Assembly (NCBI RefSeq): GCF_014349235.1
Contig: NZ_JACSOH010000015.1
Location: 61,704 to 125,703 of the forward strand
Source: Cytophaga sp. FL35
GTDB lineage: Bacteria; Bacteroidota; Bacteroidia; Flavobacteriales; Flavobacteriaceae
Direction of reading: 5' to 3'
DNA: 64,000 bases
The position numbers and the translations under genes were made by a program. Below are positions 35,771 through 45,052 of this stretch, piece by piece; within the stretch, counting starts at the first letter, position 1; the number at the start of each line of letters is the position of its first letter. Under the pieces are notes generated by a model, which was not told the origin of the DNA, searched no databases, and saw only the letters and a list, made by a program, of their open reading frames with translations.

Positions 35771-36305
35771 TCTTACAAAGTTTGGTCTTAGTTTAATAAA
35801 ATGGATATTTTCAAAGAACTGAAAAATTAATTTAAGTCTTTGTTAACTAAATCATAACCTGGTTTATTCAAAATCGATTTCCAAAGAAAGTAAAGTGTCA
35901 ATTGACGTAGGTAATATTGTAACAAAATCACATCTAATAAGTCTCATAGAATAGTAATTATCATTTATTACTATTTAGATTAGTGGGGTATAAAGCCGTT
36001 GCATTGCAATGGCTTTATTTTTTTGTAAGAAAATAAATGACCCAAAAATCCGATGAATGGTTACTTACATAACCACAAACTAAACAATGCCTTAAAAACT
36101 TTAAAAAATAGGGGCATAAAAATAACCTCACTTTAGTGCTAAAATGCTAATAACCTAAGCTTTAAAATATAGATTTAATAACCTGAATTCATTTATTTTA
36201 ACATTTTCATCCTTTGCCACTGTTATCTATCTAAAAGGAAAATAAGAAATGCAATAATGAGATAATAGGGCGTTATATAAACTCATACAACAAACCTACA
36301 ATGTT
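35771..36305. other. 535-base intergenic stretch without a gene, containing one orphan terminator
   Basis: No coding frame of note on either strand. It must hold the promoters of the minus-strand metalloprotease and the plus-strand repeat-protein gene. The only clear structure is the plus-strand terminator at 35992-36024, which has no gene in front of it. A TAATATTG (35912-35919) is one mismatch from a -7 box but lacks a spaced TTG. The rest is AT-rich with nothing I can interpret. Confidence 0.6.
35992..36024 (+). terminator. Orphan rho-independent terminator
   Basis: 11-pair stem AAAGCCGTTGC/GCAATGGCTTT (one G-U pair) with loop ATT, followed by ATTTTTTT on the plus strand. No open reading frame lies upstream in that direction between 35771 and 35990, so it may end a small RNA or block antisense transcription. 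Confidence 0.8.
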
Positions 36306-36710
36306 ATGAAACGCAAGAGTTTGAAAACGAGTTTAATAATGGGTCTTTTAGTGGCGAATGCAGCATTTGCCAATATCCCAATAAGTGAAATAGATGAATT
36401 GGTACTTGATTCGGTAGATTATATCGAAGAGGAAACCGATTTTGATTTAGGCTTCGATACTGCCGATTATTTACCTGAGGACTTTAATCCGTACAAATTA
36501 TATGTGGATTTGCAGGCCATCGATTTTATCGAAGAAGAGGAATCTATTAAAATAAAGACTTCAAAATACCTTCCGGAAGGTTTTGACGCTTTTGCATATC
36601 CTAGTCATGTTGCAGATTTTAATTATATCGATGCTTTGGATGAGGTAAAATTAAATTTTGACACCAAAGAACATCTACCAGAAGGATTTAACCCGTATAT
36701 AAAGAGATAA
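36306..36710 (+). CDS. Exported protein with three LPEGFNPY-type repeats
   Basis: 134 residues. Signal peptide to about 22 (LVANAAFA). The mature part is built from three repeats of about 33-35 residues. Each has an acidic IDxIEEE-like half and ends in LPEDFNPY (56-63), LPEGFDAF (89-96) and LPEGFNPY (124-131). Asp/Glu rich, no cysteine. I do not recognise a named family; it may be a small envelope-associated or adhesive protein. Expressed as a single gene with a strong terminator 26 bases after the stop. Confidence 0.75.
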   Translation: MKRKSLKTSLIMGLLVANAAFANIPISEIDELVLDSVDYIEEETDFDLGFDTADYLPEDFNPYKLYVDLQAIDFIEEEESIKIKTSKYLPEGFDAFAYPSHVADFNYIDALDEVKLNFDTKEHLPEGFNPYIKR

Positions 36711-36735
36711 TTTGTCTCGATATTTGAATAAGCTT

Positions 36736-36774
36736 AAAAACCCCTGCCTTTAAAAGGCAGGGGTTTTTGTTTTT
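36736..36774. terminator. Strong bidirectional terminator
   Basis: Stem of about 16 pairs (AAAAACCCCTGCCTTT with AAAGGCAGGGGTTTTT), with T-tracts on both strands. It separates the repeat-protein gene (plus) from the converging DASS transporter gene (minus), whose stop overlaps its edge at 36773. Confidence 0.9.
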
Positions 36775-38203
36775 AAAAGACCAACGGTAATACAAACTGA
36801 AACATCACCACCAAAATTGAAATGGCTATCAAGTTTAATATAACGCCTACACGGGCCATTTCACTTACTTTTACATAGCCACTGGCAAAGACTATCGCAT
36901 TGGGCGGGGTTGCCATAGGTAACATAAAGGCGCAACTACTGGCAATGGTCACCGGTATTAAAAGATAAAGAACAGGAAGGTCTAAACCTATGGCAATACC
37001 TGCCACTACAGGAGCCAAAACGGCTATGAGCGCTACATTGCTCATGAGTTCGGTCATGAACAACATGAGGGTAATAAGTAAAACGGCGGTGAAGAAGATG
37101 CTGATATCGCTTTCACCTATGGCGCCAGAAACCATATCTACAATACCACTGACCGACATGCCTTTCGCCAAGGCGAGTCCGCCACCAAATAGTATTAAAA
37201 TTCCCCATGCCAATTTAGAGGTGTCTTTCCATTCAATAATAAAATCTCCTTTTTTCAGATGAAAGGGAATCGCAAACATGGCAATAGCCGCTGCAATGCT
37301 GATCATGGTGTCGTTCAGCTTTAATACGGGAAATATTCCGTTGATAACCGTTCTGAAAATCCATAGAAAAACAGTGACCCCAAAAATGGCCAAAACTTGT
37401 TTTTCTTTTCCGCTCATAGGCCCTAATTTCTCAAGCTCTTGATCAATAACCTCCCTGGAGGCTGAAAATTTTAAATTTTTGTTGGGGTACATCCATTTTA
37501 CCAATACCAAGTAGCTGATCCAAATCATTAATGCTGAAAAAGGTACCCCAATAACCATCCATTTTAGAAAGGAGATTTCAATGTTGTACTCGTTTTCCAA
37601 GAGTCCGATCATGACCGAATTGGGCGGGGTGCCAATAACGGTAGCTACGCCTCCCGCATTGGCGGAAAAAGCAATGCCCAGCATTACGCTCAAGGCAAAA
37701 TTTCTATCGTCTTTCGTAAAACCGTCAGCATCATTAACCAGCAGTCCAATAACGGACATGGCGATAGGCAACATAACTACTGTTGTAGCGGTATTACTGA
37801 TCCACATGCTCAAAGAGGCCGTGGCAATCATAAAGCCCAATACTACCTTGTTGGGCGTGGTACCCGTAATTCTGATGATGTTGAGTGCAATACGTTTATG
37901 AAGATTTACTTTCTCTAGGGCTAGCGCCAGCACGAATCCTCCAAAAAACAAAAAGATAATAGGGCTGCCATAATTGGCACCTACGTCCCCGATTTCCATG
38001 ATTTTAAGTATGGGAAAAAGCAGTAGAGGCAATAAGGCGGTAACCGAAATACTTACGGCCTCGGTAATCCACCAAGTTACCATCCAAACGGCAACGGCGA
38101 TTACTCGGTCACCATTTTCTGAAACCATTTCAAAAGGCAGGGATAAGATGATGAAAAACAATAGGGGCCCGATAAACAAGCCAATTCTTTTACTTAAATC
38201 CAT
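36773..38203 (-). CDS. DASS (SLC13) family anion/dicarboxylate:sodium symporter
   Basis: 476 residues, about 11-12 membrane segments. Both copies of the substrate/Na-binding SNT-type signature are visible: MWISNTATTVVMLPIAMSV and FMLPMATPPNAIVFASG. The family moves dicarboxylates, citrate or sulfate across the inner membrane. It is the last gene of the one-strand cluster with cytochrome, DUF1501 and isomerase genes, 58 bases after the DUF2231 gene, so it may import or export a product of that pathway. Substrate not predictable. Confidence 0.93.
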   Translation of the reverse strand: MDLSKRIGLFIGPLLFFIILSLPFEMVSENGDRVIAVAVWMVTWWITEAVSISVTALLPLLLFPILKIMEIGDVGANYGSPIIFLFFGGFVLALALEKVNLHKRIALNIIRITGTTPNKVVLGFMIATASLSMWISNTATTVVMLPIAMSVIGLLVNDADGFTKDDRNFALSVMLGIAFSANAGGVATVIGTPPNSVMIGLLENEYNIEISFLKWMVIGVPFSALMIWISYLVLVKWMYPNKNLKFSASREVIDQELEKLGPMSGKEKQVLAIFGVTVFLWIFRTVINGIFPVLKLNDTMISIAAAIAMFAIPFHLKKGDFIIEWKDTSKLAWGILILFGGGLALAKGMSVSGIVDMVSGAIGESDISIFFTAVLLITLMLFMTELMSNVALIAVLAPVVAGIAIGLDLPVLYLLIPVTIASSCAFMLPMATPPNAIVFASGYVKVSEMARVGVILNLIAISILVVMFQFVLPLVF

Positions 38204-38261
38204 AGTTGGCGGTATAAGTCCCCTAAGCTAGTTTTTTTCTCTTTCTTATAAAAGCCTGATT

Positions 38262-39650
38262 TTAATAGATGATAGAATCCGATGGAATGGGGGGTAACTC
38301 GTACCCTCCGTAGTCTAGAATAAGTTGCCCATCTTTTAATGATTTTGGTCCTTTTTTATCCACCTTGGTTTTAAAAAGATAGACTTTTTCTAAACTTTTA
38401 AAGGAGCTGAAAAGATTTACCGGTTGGTCAAATAGACTTCCTGACAAGTTGATTGTATGTAGGTATTCTACATTTTTCAAAACCTCTATGCCTTTGCCCG
38501 TCAAGGAAGTATTGTCCAGCTTTAAGATAGAAAGATTAGGGAGTTGTACCAACTTTTCAAAGATAGCATCGGTTACTTGTGTGCCTCCCAAGTCGAGCTG
38601 GGCAATCTGTTCCCTAAGAGGCATGAGCTTATCAAAATCATCATCCTTAAAATTAGGCTTGTTAATGCAGGATACACTTAAAAAATGGGTAGACTCGCTG
38701 ATGGGGTCAATATAGATTCCGTATTTTTCAATGCTCTTTATGCTGTCTTCTGATGCTTCAGGAACCTCTAGTTCCGGATGACCTTTATAGCTTGTACTAG
38801 GAAAAAAGGAGGTGAAAAGGTCTTTTTTTAGTCCGATTTCTTTTACGGTACCTTCAAACGGATGCCCCGCATCCATCCACACAGCAATCAATTTAATTTC
38901 CTCTTTTGTGGGTTGTTTTTTCCCTTCAGGCGGCATGTGGTCATCATCTTCCATGGGCAATACCATTCGCTTAAATAAATCGCTTTCTTCGCTATGCGAT
39001 GCCAAAACAGCACCACTTTCTCCGCCTTTCAGAATACCATTTTTAGAATGTAACAGTAAGGCGCCCTTGTCTTTTTTAGGGTTGTGGCAGCTAACGCATT
39101 TACTGCTTAAAATAGGTTGAATCACTTCCTCGTAAACGAGGGCTTCTTCCCAGTTTTCTTCGGTGAGTGCCAATTCTTTTTCTTCGATTATTTCAAAGCC
39201 CAATAGGGATTTTACCGAGTTGGGCAATGGTTCTATCAAATATGCTTCGCCATGGGTTATGTTGCCTCCTTGATGCCCCGTAAATGAAATCAGGACAAAT
39301 GCAATAACGCTTAGGATAGAAATGGGTGCTTTCACTAAAAAACTAACGGTTTTCTTTGGGGTGACTTTTAGGTGCATCGCGAAGCAGAAAACGGCGGTTA
39401 TAATTCCGGACCACAAATGCCATTTTACGGAATCATAGGAATATCCTTCGCCTTGATATTGTAAATACCCGGTAATACATGCTAATACGGCCGTAATACC
39501 TGCCCAGAAATAGACAATGGCGATAACCTTATGCCACTCATTCGCTTTTCGGTCATACCATTGTAGAAGCAGTGCCAAAATTAGAAAGCCAATGGGTAGG
39601 TGTACGATTAATGGGTGCAAGCGCCCGAGTAATTGTTGCATCATTTCCAT
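38262..39650 (-). CDS. DUF2231-cytochrome c fusion with C-terminal LRR-like region
   Basis: 462 residues from the ATG at 39650; an in-frame TTG at 39656 is weaker. Residues about 5-135 are four membrane helices of the DUF2231 type (LHPLIVHLPIGFLILALLL). Residues about 170-260 are a planctomycete-type cytochrome domain (PSCyt1) with haem motif CVSCHNP and a typical DDHMPPEGKKQPTKEEIKLI. The C-terminal part has leucine-rich-repeat-like turns (LDLGGTQVTDAIFEKLVQLP, ILKLDNTSLTGKG). The combination suggests a membrane electron carrier with a protein-interaction tail. One base separates it from the isomerase gene end region. Confidence 0.85.
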   Translation of the reverse strand: MEMMQQLLGRLHPLIVHLPIGFLILALLLQWYDRKANEWHKVIAIVYFWAGITAVLACITGYLQYQGEGYSYDSVKWHLWSGIITAVFCFAMHLKVTPKKTVSFLVKAPISILSVIAFVLISFTGHQGGNITHGEAYLIEPLPNSVKSLLGFEIIEEKELALTEENWEEALVYEEVIQPILSSKCVSCHNPKKDKGALLLHSKNGILKGGESGAVLASHSEESDLFKRMVLPMEDDDHMPPEGKKQPTKEEIKLIAVWMDAGHPFEGTVKEIGLKKDLFTSFFPSTSYKGHPELEVPEASEDSIKSIEKYGIYIDPISESTHFLSVSCINKPNFKDDDFDKLMPLREQIAQLDLGGTQVTDAIFEKLVQLPNLSILKLDNTSLTGKGIEVLKNVEYLHTINLSGSLFDQPVNLFSSFKSLEKVYLFKTKVDKKGPKSLKDGQLILDYGGYELPPIPSDSIIY

Positions 39651-39657
39651 AAACAAA

Positions 39658-40542
39658 TTACTCCAAATTTAAACGTTGTTTTAGGGCTTGCATCATGTAT
39701 ACATTGGCCTTCCACTGGTGGGTTACCGGTAAATGAGAGTAGGGTAGTGTTGGCATATAGTCCGGCGGTCCAAATTCTGTAGTTACCGTAAAAGTATCTT
39801 GGCTTTTCCATTTATTGCGGATGATTTTCTCCCAAATATCCAGATGCCTATCCACCGCTTTTCTCCATTCCGGGGCTTGTGGGTCACTAACTTGTGGGCC
39901 TTCTGCATGGCCAACTCTGGCATGAATGTGATGCGTGCGCTCCATTACTTCTTCGAGTTTATCTTCCTGAGCGGTTAAAAGGGATTCATGTACCACCATC
40001 CAATGGCTAATGTCAAGGTTCAATTTTAGTTCTGGTATGGATTTTAGGTACTTTTTGGTGTCTACCATGTTAAAACTGAATCTACCTCTGTGGGTCTCAT
40101 GGTAGACAGGTACACTATATTTCTTTGCGGCCTTGTTGGCAGCATCAATAAAGGCCTGGTTTTCTTTAAAAGAATAAAAATCGTTGCCCGTATGGCAATT
40201 GATGTAGGCAGGTTTCCAAGCCGCAATTTTTTCGAAGTTGTTCGTGTACGCTGCTAAGCTCTCTTCAAAAGGAATGGACTTATTGGTTCCGTTTAGAAAA
40301 CCAACCAACAGGTCATATTTTTCTAAAGCGGCTTTTAACTCTTTTTGGTCTTTTTCGTTATTAGGAAACCATGTTTCTAGTCCGTCATAACCAGAGGCTT
40401 TTGTTCTTTCGCAAAAGGTATCCCAAGAAACGGAACGACCCCAGTCCGTTTGAAAAAAACGTATTTTTTTTGTGGACTGTGCCATCCCTAAAAGGGTAAA
40501 AAACGACAGTGCAAAAGCTGTCAAAATCTTTTTAAGTATCAT
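39658..40542 (-). CDS. Exported sugar phosphate isomerase/epimerase-like TIM barrel
   Basis: 294 residues with a signal peptide (LSFFTLLGMAQ). AP-endonuclease-2/xylose isomerase-like barrel segments: GYDGLETWFPNNEKD, YINCHTGNDFYSF, VPVYHETHRGRFS, KLNLDISHWMVVHE and HHIHARVGHAEGP, containing the His/Glu/Asp metal ligands expected of the fold. Most relatives are cytoplasmic; export is a notable variant that is common in Bacteroidota. It is placed between DUF1501 and the cytochrome fusion, so it probably works on the same compound in the periplasm. Confidence 0.88.
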   Translation of the reverse strand: MILKKILTAFALSFFTLLGMAQSTKKIRFFQTDWGRSVSWDTFCERTKASGYDGLETWFPNNEKDQKELKAALEKYDLLVGFLNGTNKSIPFEESLAAYTNNFEKIAAWKPAYINCHTGNDFYSFKENQAFIDAANKAAKKYSVPVYHETHRGRFSFNMVDTKKYLKSIPELKLNLDISHWMVVHESLLTAQEDKLEEVMERTHHIHARVGHAEGPQVSDPQAPEWRKAVDRHLDIWEKIIRNKWKSQDTFTVTTEFGPPDYMPTLPYSHLPVTHQWKANVYMMQALKQRLNLE

Positions 40543-40566
40543 GTTTTGGTTGGTTTAGTAGATGGT

Positions 40567-42087
40567 TTACGCCAGTATTTCTTTAATAATTTCTCCTTCC
40601 ACATCGGTCAATCTAAAGGGTCTCCCTTGAAAATCAAAAGTAAATTCTTCATGATTAAAACCGAGTAAATGTAGAATGGTGGCATGTACATCATGAACGG
40701 AAACCCTTCCTTCTATTCCAGAAAAGCCAATATCGTCTGTTGCACCGTGCGAAGCACCTTTTTTGATACCTCCACCGGCCATCCACATGGTAAAAGCATC
40801 ACCGTGATGGTCTCTACCTTTATAGGCCATTTCTTTGTTGCCCCGGTTCTCTTGCATTGGCGTACGCCCAAATTCGCCTCCCCAAACAATAAGGGTGTCT
40901 TCTAAAAGTCCCCGTTGTTTCAAATCCATAATCAAAGCCGTCATAGGGCGGTCAATTTCACGGCATTTGTTACGCAACCCCATGTCAATTGAACCCTCAC
41001 GGACGTTACCGTGGGTGTCCCATCCCCAATCGAAAAGCTGCACGAAGCGTACCCCATCTTCCACCAGTTTTCTGGCCAGTAAACAGTTGTTGGCAAAAGA
41101 TTCTTTCCCGGGTTCTACGCCGTACATTTGTTTAATATGCTCTGGTTCGTTGTTAATGTTCATGACCTCTGGTACTGCAATCTGCATGCGGTAGGCCATT
41201 TCATATTGGTTAATGCGCGCTAAAATTTCAGGATCGGCATATTTTGCATATTCCTCTTTATTGATTTTATTGATGGCATCAATGGTGCTTTTCTTTAAGT
41301 TTCTTGAAATACCATCTGGGTCTTCAATATACAACACAGGGTCGCCTTTGGAGCGACATTGCACACCTTGATAAACGGACGGTAGAAAACCACTGCCCCA
41401 AACACTTTTACCAGCATCAGGGGTGTTTCCGCCGGATGTCAACACCACAAAACCGGGTAGATTTTGGTTTTCCGAACCTAAACCGTATGTTGCCCAAGCG
41501 CCAATACTTGGCCTGCCCAATCGTGGACTACCCGTATGCATGAACAACTGGGCGGGACCGTGATTAAATTGGTCCGTGTGTACTGCTTTTAAAAATGCTA
41601 CCTCATCAACCACCTTTTTAAAATGCGGTAGAAAGTTAGACACCCAATTGCACGACTCCCCTTCTTGTTTGAATTCGGCTTGAGGACCCATTAATTTGGG
41701 CGTTCCCTTGATAAAAGCGAATTTTTTCCCTTCTAATAAGGATTGCGGACAATCTTGCCCATGGTATTTCTGTAGTTGCGGTTTGTAATCGAACATTTCT
41801 AATTGCGAAGGAGCCCCGGCCATGTGTAAATAGATAACCGATTTTACTTTGGGTCCGTAATGCGGGGCTAAGGTAGCTAGTGGGTTCAAATCCCTTTCGG
41901 TGAAACTGTTTTGGGCAATTCCTTTTGGTTTTTGCAGCGGATCGCAACCCATAAAAATGGAACTCAATGCCAAGCCGCCCATTCCTTGGGCACAACTTTT
42001 TATAAAGTGTCTTCTGGTCTTGGCTTGGGTTTCTCTCTCGAGTTTTTCCCGCAATAATCTATTGACGATATCGGTATGATGTTTCAC
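40567..42087 (-). CDS. DUF1501 protein, Tat-exported
   Basis: 506 residues. N-terminal twin-arginine signal TRRHFIKSCAQGMGGLAL, with FMGC directly after suggesting lipid attachment. DUF1501 (alkaline phosphatase/sulfatase superfamily) segments follow: VIYLHMAGAPSQLEMFDYKP, FVQLFDWGWDTHGN, LIVWGGEFGRTPMQ and GRDHHGDAFTMWMAGGGIKK. No reaction is established for the family. It starts 10 bases after the DUF1549/DUF1553 gene stop; such pairs are nearly universal and imply joint function. A paralogue's C terminus lies at the left edge of the window. Confidence 0.93.
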   Translation of the reverse strand: MKHHTDIVNRLLREKLERETQAKTRRHFIKSCAQGMGGLALSSIFMGCDPLQKPKGIAQNSFTERDLNPLATLAPHYGPKVKSVIYLHMAGAPSQLEMFDYKPQLQKYHGQDCPQSLLEGKKFAFIKGTPKLMGPQAEFKQEGESCNWVSNFLPHFKKVVDEVAFLKAVHTDQFNHGPAQLFMHTGSPRLGRPSIGAWATYGLGSENQNLPGFVVLTSGGNTPDAGKSVWGSGFLPSVYQGVQCRSKGDPVLYIEDPDGISRNLKKSTIDAINKINKEEYAKYADPEILARINQYEMAYRMQIAVPEVMNINNEPEHIKQMYGVEPGKESFANNCLLARKLVEDGVRFVQLFDWGWDTHGNVREGSIDMGLRNKCREIDRPMTALIMDLKQRGLLEDTLIVWGGEFGRTPMQENRGNKEMAYKGRDHHGDAFTMWMAGGGIKKGASHGATDDIGFSGIEGRVSVHDVHATILHLLGFNHEEFTFDFQGRPFRLTDVEGEIIKEILA

Positions 42088-42097
42088 TTTTTTGGTT

Positions 42098-44833
42098 TTA
42101 GGCTTTGGTTAAAAATTCATCCAAATTCATAATGGCATTGGCCACTACGGTAAGCGCGCTAAGTTCCGGGCTTGGTTGTTCCTCAAAATGTAAAAAGAGT
42201 TCGTATGCCTTAGGGTCTTTTTTAAATTCCGTGAGGGAACTCTCATAAAGCACCATTAGGGCCTCTAGTTTTTGACTTTCTATTTTGGAAAGGGTCGCTT
42301 TTGTGTAGGCTTTACCTATACTTTTTTCTATATCAGCAATATTAAAACTGTTTTTTGCCAAATGGTAGGATGCCTCTAAATACACTGGATCGTTAAGGGT
42401 TACCAATGCTTGTAGAGGCGTATTGGTTACCGTTCTTCTAATGGTGCAAACTTCTCGTGAGCCTGCATCAAAGGTAAGAAAGGAAGGGTAGGGGCTTGTC
42501 CGTTTTAAGTAGGTGTAAATACCTCTTCTATAACGATCTTCCCCTTTACTTTCCACCCATTTGGCACCGTTGTAAACCGTTTGCCAAACGCCATCAGGTT
42601 GAGGGGGCATAACTCCTGGACCATACATTTTAGTACTTAAAATTCCGGCTACGGCCAATGCTTGGTCCCTAATTTGTTCCGCCCCTAGGCGAATTCTAGG
42701 TCCACGCGCGTACAGCTCATTTTCAGGATCCAAACGGTACATTTCTGGACTGCTTTCAGAACTTTGGCGATATGTGCCGGACATTACAATTTCTTTGATA
42801 AGCGCTTTAAGGCTCCAGTTCATTTCGTTCATAAAGCGGAGAGAAAGCCAATCTAAAAGAGCAGGATGGGACGGCGGTTCTGATTGCGAACCAATATCTT
42901 CTACCGTAGGCACAATCCCACGACCATAAATTTGATGCCAAACACGGTTTACTAGCGTTCTTGCCGTTAATGGATTCTTTTTATCTACTATCCACTTAGA
43001 AAGCCCCAATCGGTTTTCAGGCCAATCATTGTTCCAGGCGTTTAGACTTGCAGGTACACCAGGTTCCACCGTATCGGTCTTGGTAAGCCAACTTCCACGG
43101 TCAAACAACTGTGTGGTTCGCTTCATATAATCCGGGTTCTCGGCCATAATAGGCACGGTAAGGGAGTTTGTATTCAAGAGTTCTAGGAAATCTGAATTGA
43201 TTTTATTCCATCCAGATTCATTTTTCCCCGGTATGTCAGGAACAAAACCTACCCAATAGAGGTTTAGGATATTGACTTCTTTGGCAACCGAGTTATTTTG
43301 CGTTTCAATGTAGATATTCGTTTTTTCTGATATCGGTTTAATGGGAAATTGGGAGGTGGTATTGTTTTTTGATTTATTAATGGTAAACTGGCCTAAAATA
43401 GGCCCGTTGGCATCTCCTTTTCTAATCGTCATTTTAGTGCCATCATAGTGGGAGCGGTAATTTAGATATACAAAACTAGCTTCTTCGGTATAGGTATTTT
43501 CAATAATGGTACTGCCATCATCCCAATAAACCACCGATGCATGGTCATCATACACACTGTTTTTGAATTCTTTAAAGAAATGCGATTTGTAAACGGGTTC
43601 GGTAAACTGTAAAAAATCCTTTGTTTTTTCCACGGTAGCTTTATCGCCATATTTAGTAACCCAGTCAACTACCTTATCCATTTGTTCTTGCTGTTCTGGT
43701 GTATACATTTTGAGAACAGGAGATTCGTTAGGTACATCCTCATCCCTGGTATTGTTGAAAAATGCCATTAGGTTATAATACTCCTTATGCACAAAGGGGT
43801 CGTAAGGGTGGCTGTGGCATTGAACACATTCCATAGTAGTGCTCTGCCAAACGGAAAAGGTTGTGTTTATACGGTCCATTACAGCGGCTACCCTAAACTC
43901 CTCATCATCCGTACCACCTTCGTCATTATTCATGGTGTTTCTATGAAAAGCCGTTGCAATCAATTGGTCTGCCGACGGGTCTGGCAAAAGGTCGCCCGCA
44001 AGTTGCTCAATGGTAAATTGGTCATAGGGCATGTTTTGGTTTAAGGCATCAATAACCCAATCGCGGTATTTCCAAATTTCGCGACCCATATCTTTTTCAT
44101 ATCCTTTAGAGTCGGCATATCTAGCGAGGTCCAACCACCAGGTTGCCCATTTTTCCCCGTATGCAGGGTCGTTCAATAGCGAATCTATTAAGGTTTCGTA
44201 CGTGATTTTGCCCGTGTCAAAATCTAGTAGTTGTTTCTCTGACGGAGGAAGCCCGATAATATCCAGAGCCGCCCTTCTAGCAATAATATTTTTAGGAGCC
44301 GGACCATTGGGAGTAATTTCTCTATCGTTTAGTTTGGCCAAAATGAAATGGTCGATGTCATTTTTGATAAAATCGGAAGCATCCTCGGGAACAAAACTAG
44401 CCTCTGCAGTAATAGCAGGTACCGCTACTTTTTCGGGAAGTGAGTACGCCCAATGTTCGCCCCATTCCGCACCTTGATCAATCCACTTGGTCAATAGCTC
44501 AATTTCTTCTTCTGGTAATTTTTTAGCCTCGTAGGGCATACGAACCTCGGGATCATCTGAATGTAACCTTTTTATAAATTCACTGGCTGAGGCATCTCCT
44601 TTGATGATGGCCGGTTTTCCCGATTCGGTAGCTGCAAAGGCCTCTTCCTCGAACAAAACACTAAAGCCTCCACTTTTTTTGACCCCACCATGGCAAGAAA
44701 TACATCTTTTATTGAGGATGGGTTTGATTTGGGCGTTAAAATCTACTTGCTCTTTTGTTTGACAGGATTGGAGAACTATCAACAAGGCAAAGAAAAGTTG
44801 ATACGGACCTACTTTATGGATATGAATTTTCAT
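42098..44833 (-). CDS. PSCyt1-DUF1549-DUF1553 cytochrome lipoprotein
   Basis: 911 residues. Lipoprotein signal (LIVLQSC). Order: PSCyt1 cytochrome domain with haem motif CISCHGG (about 43-48) and VRMPYEAKKLPEEEIELL; DUF1549/PSCyt2 (HFILAKLNDREITPNGPAPK, WLDLARYADSKGYEKDMGRE); a middle insert with a second CVQCHSHPYDPF haem-like motif and a jelly-roll-like stretch; then DUF1553/PSD1 (LVNRVWHQIYGRGIVPTVED, GVWQTVYNGAKWVESKGEDR). Family common in Planctomycetes and marine Bacteroidota and suspected in oxidation or degradation of organic matter, without proven biochemistry. Confidence 0.93.
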   Translation of the reverse strand: MKIHIHKVGPYQLFFALLIVLQSCQTKEQVDFNAQIKPILNKRCISCHGGVKKSGGFSVLFEEEAFAATESGKPAIIKGDASASEFIKRLHSDDPEVRMPYEAKKLPEEEIELLTKWIDQGAEWGEHWAYSLPEKVAVPAITAEASFVPEDASDFIKNDIDHFILAKLNDREITPNGPAPKNIIARRAALDIIGLPPSEKQLLDFDTGKITYETLIDSLLNDPAYGEKWATWWLDLARYADSKGYEKDMGREIWKYRDWVIDALNQNMPYDQFTIEQLAGDLLPDPSADQLIATAFHRNTMNNDEGGTDDEEFRVAAVMDRINTTFSVWQSTTMECVQCHSHPYDPFVHKEYYNLMAFFNNTRDEDVPNESPVLKMYTPEQQEQMDKVVDWVTKYGDKATVEKTKDFLQFTEPVYKSHFFKEFKNSVYDDHASVVYWDDGSTIIENTYTEEASFVYLNYRSHYDGTKMTIRKGDANGPILGQFTINKSKNNTTSQFPIKPISEKTNIYIETQNNSVAKEVNILNLYWVGFVPDIPGKNESGWNKINSDFLELLNTNSLTVPIMAENPDYMKRTTQLFDRGSWLTKTDTVEPGVPASLNAWNNDWPENRLGLSKWIVDKKNPLTARTLVNRVWHQIYGRGIVPTVEDIGSQSEPPSHPALLDWLSLRFMNEMNWSLKALIKEIVMSGTYRQSSESSPEMYRLDPENELYARGPRIRLGAEQIRDQALAVAGILSTKMYGPGVMPPQPDGVWQTVYNGAKWVESKGEDRYRRGIYTYLKRTSPYPSFLTFDAGSREVCTIRRTVTNTPLQALVTLNDPVYLEASYHLAKNSFNIADIEKSIGKAYTKATLSKIESQKLEALMVLYESSLTEFKKDPKAYELFLHFEEQPSPELSALTVVANAIMNLDEFLTKA

Positions 44834-45052
44834 TTTTGGTTTTGAACTAATGTCCTTGGTAGGGACAAACGGTAATGGTTTGAAAAATTTGACCTAAATT
44901 AAATGTAAATATTACAATTATAATGGATAATACTTTTTAAGGTATGGATATTTCAATAATGTATGTTTCAATTTACAAAAAATATAAAGGTTTCACCGGA
45001 TTTGGTGAGGAAAGGAAATATTTCGAAACTTAGTTAAAATAAGAGAACGGAT

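Noticed and set aside
44993..45008. Hairpin TCACC/GGTGA between the AraC gene and the DUF1553 gene
   Set aside because: Only five pairs and no T-tract on either side; not a convincing terminator or operator.
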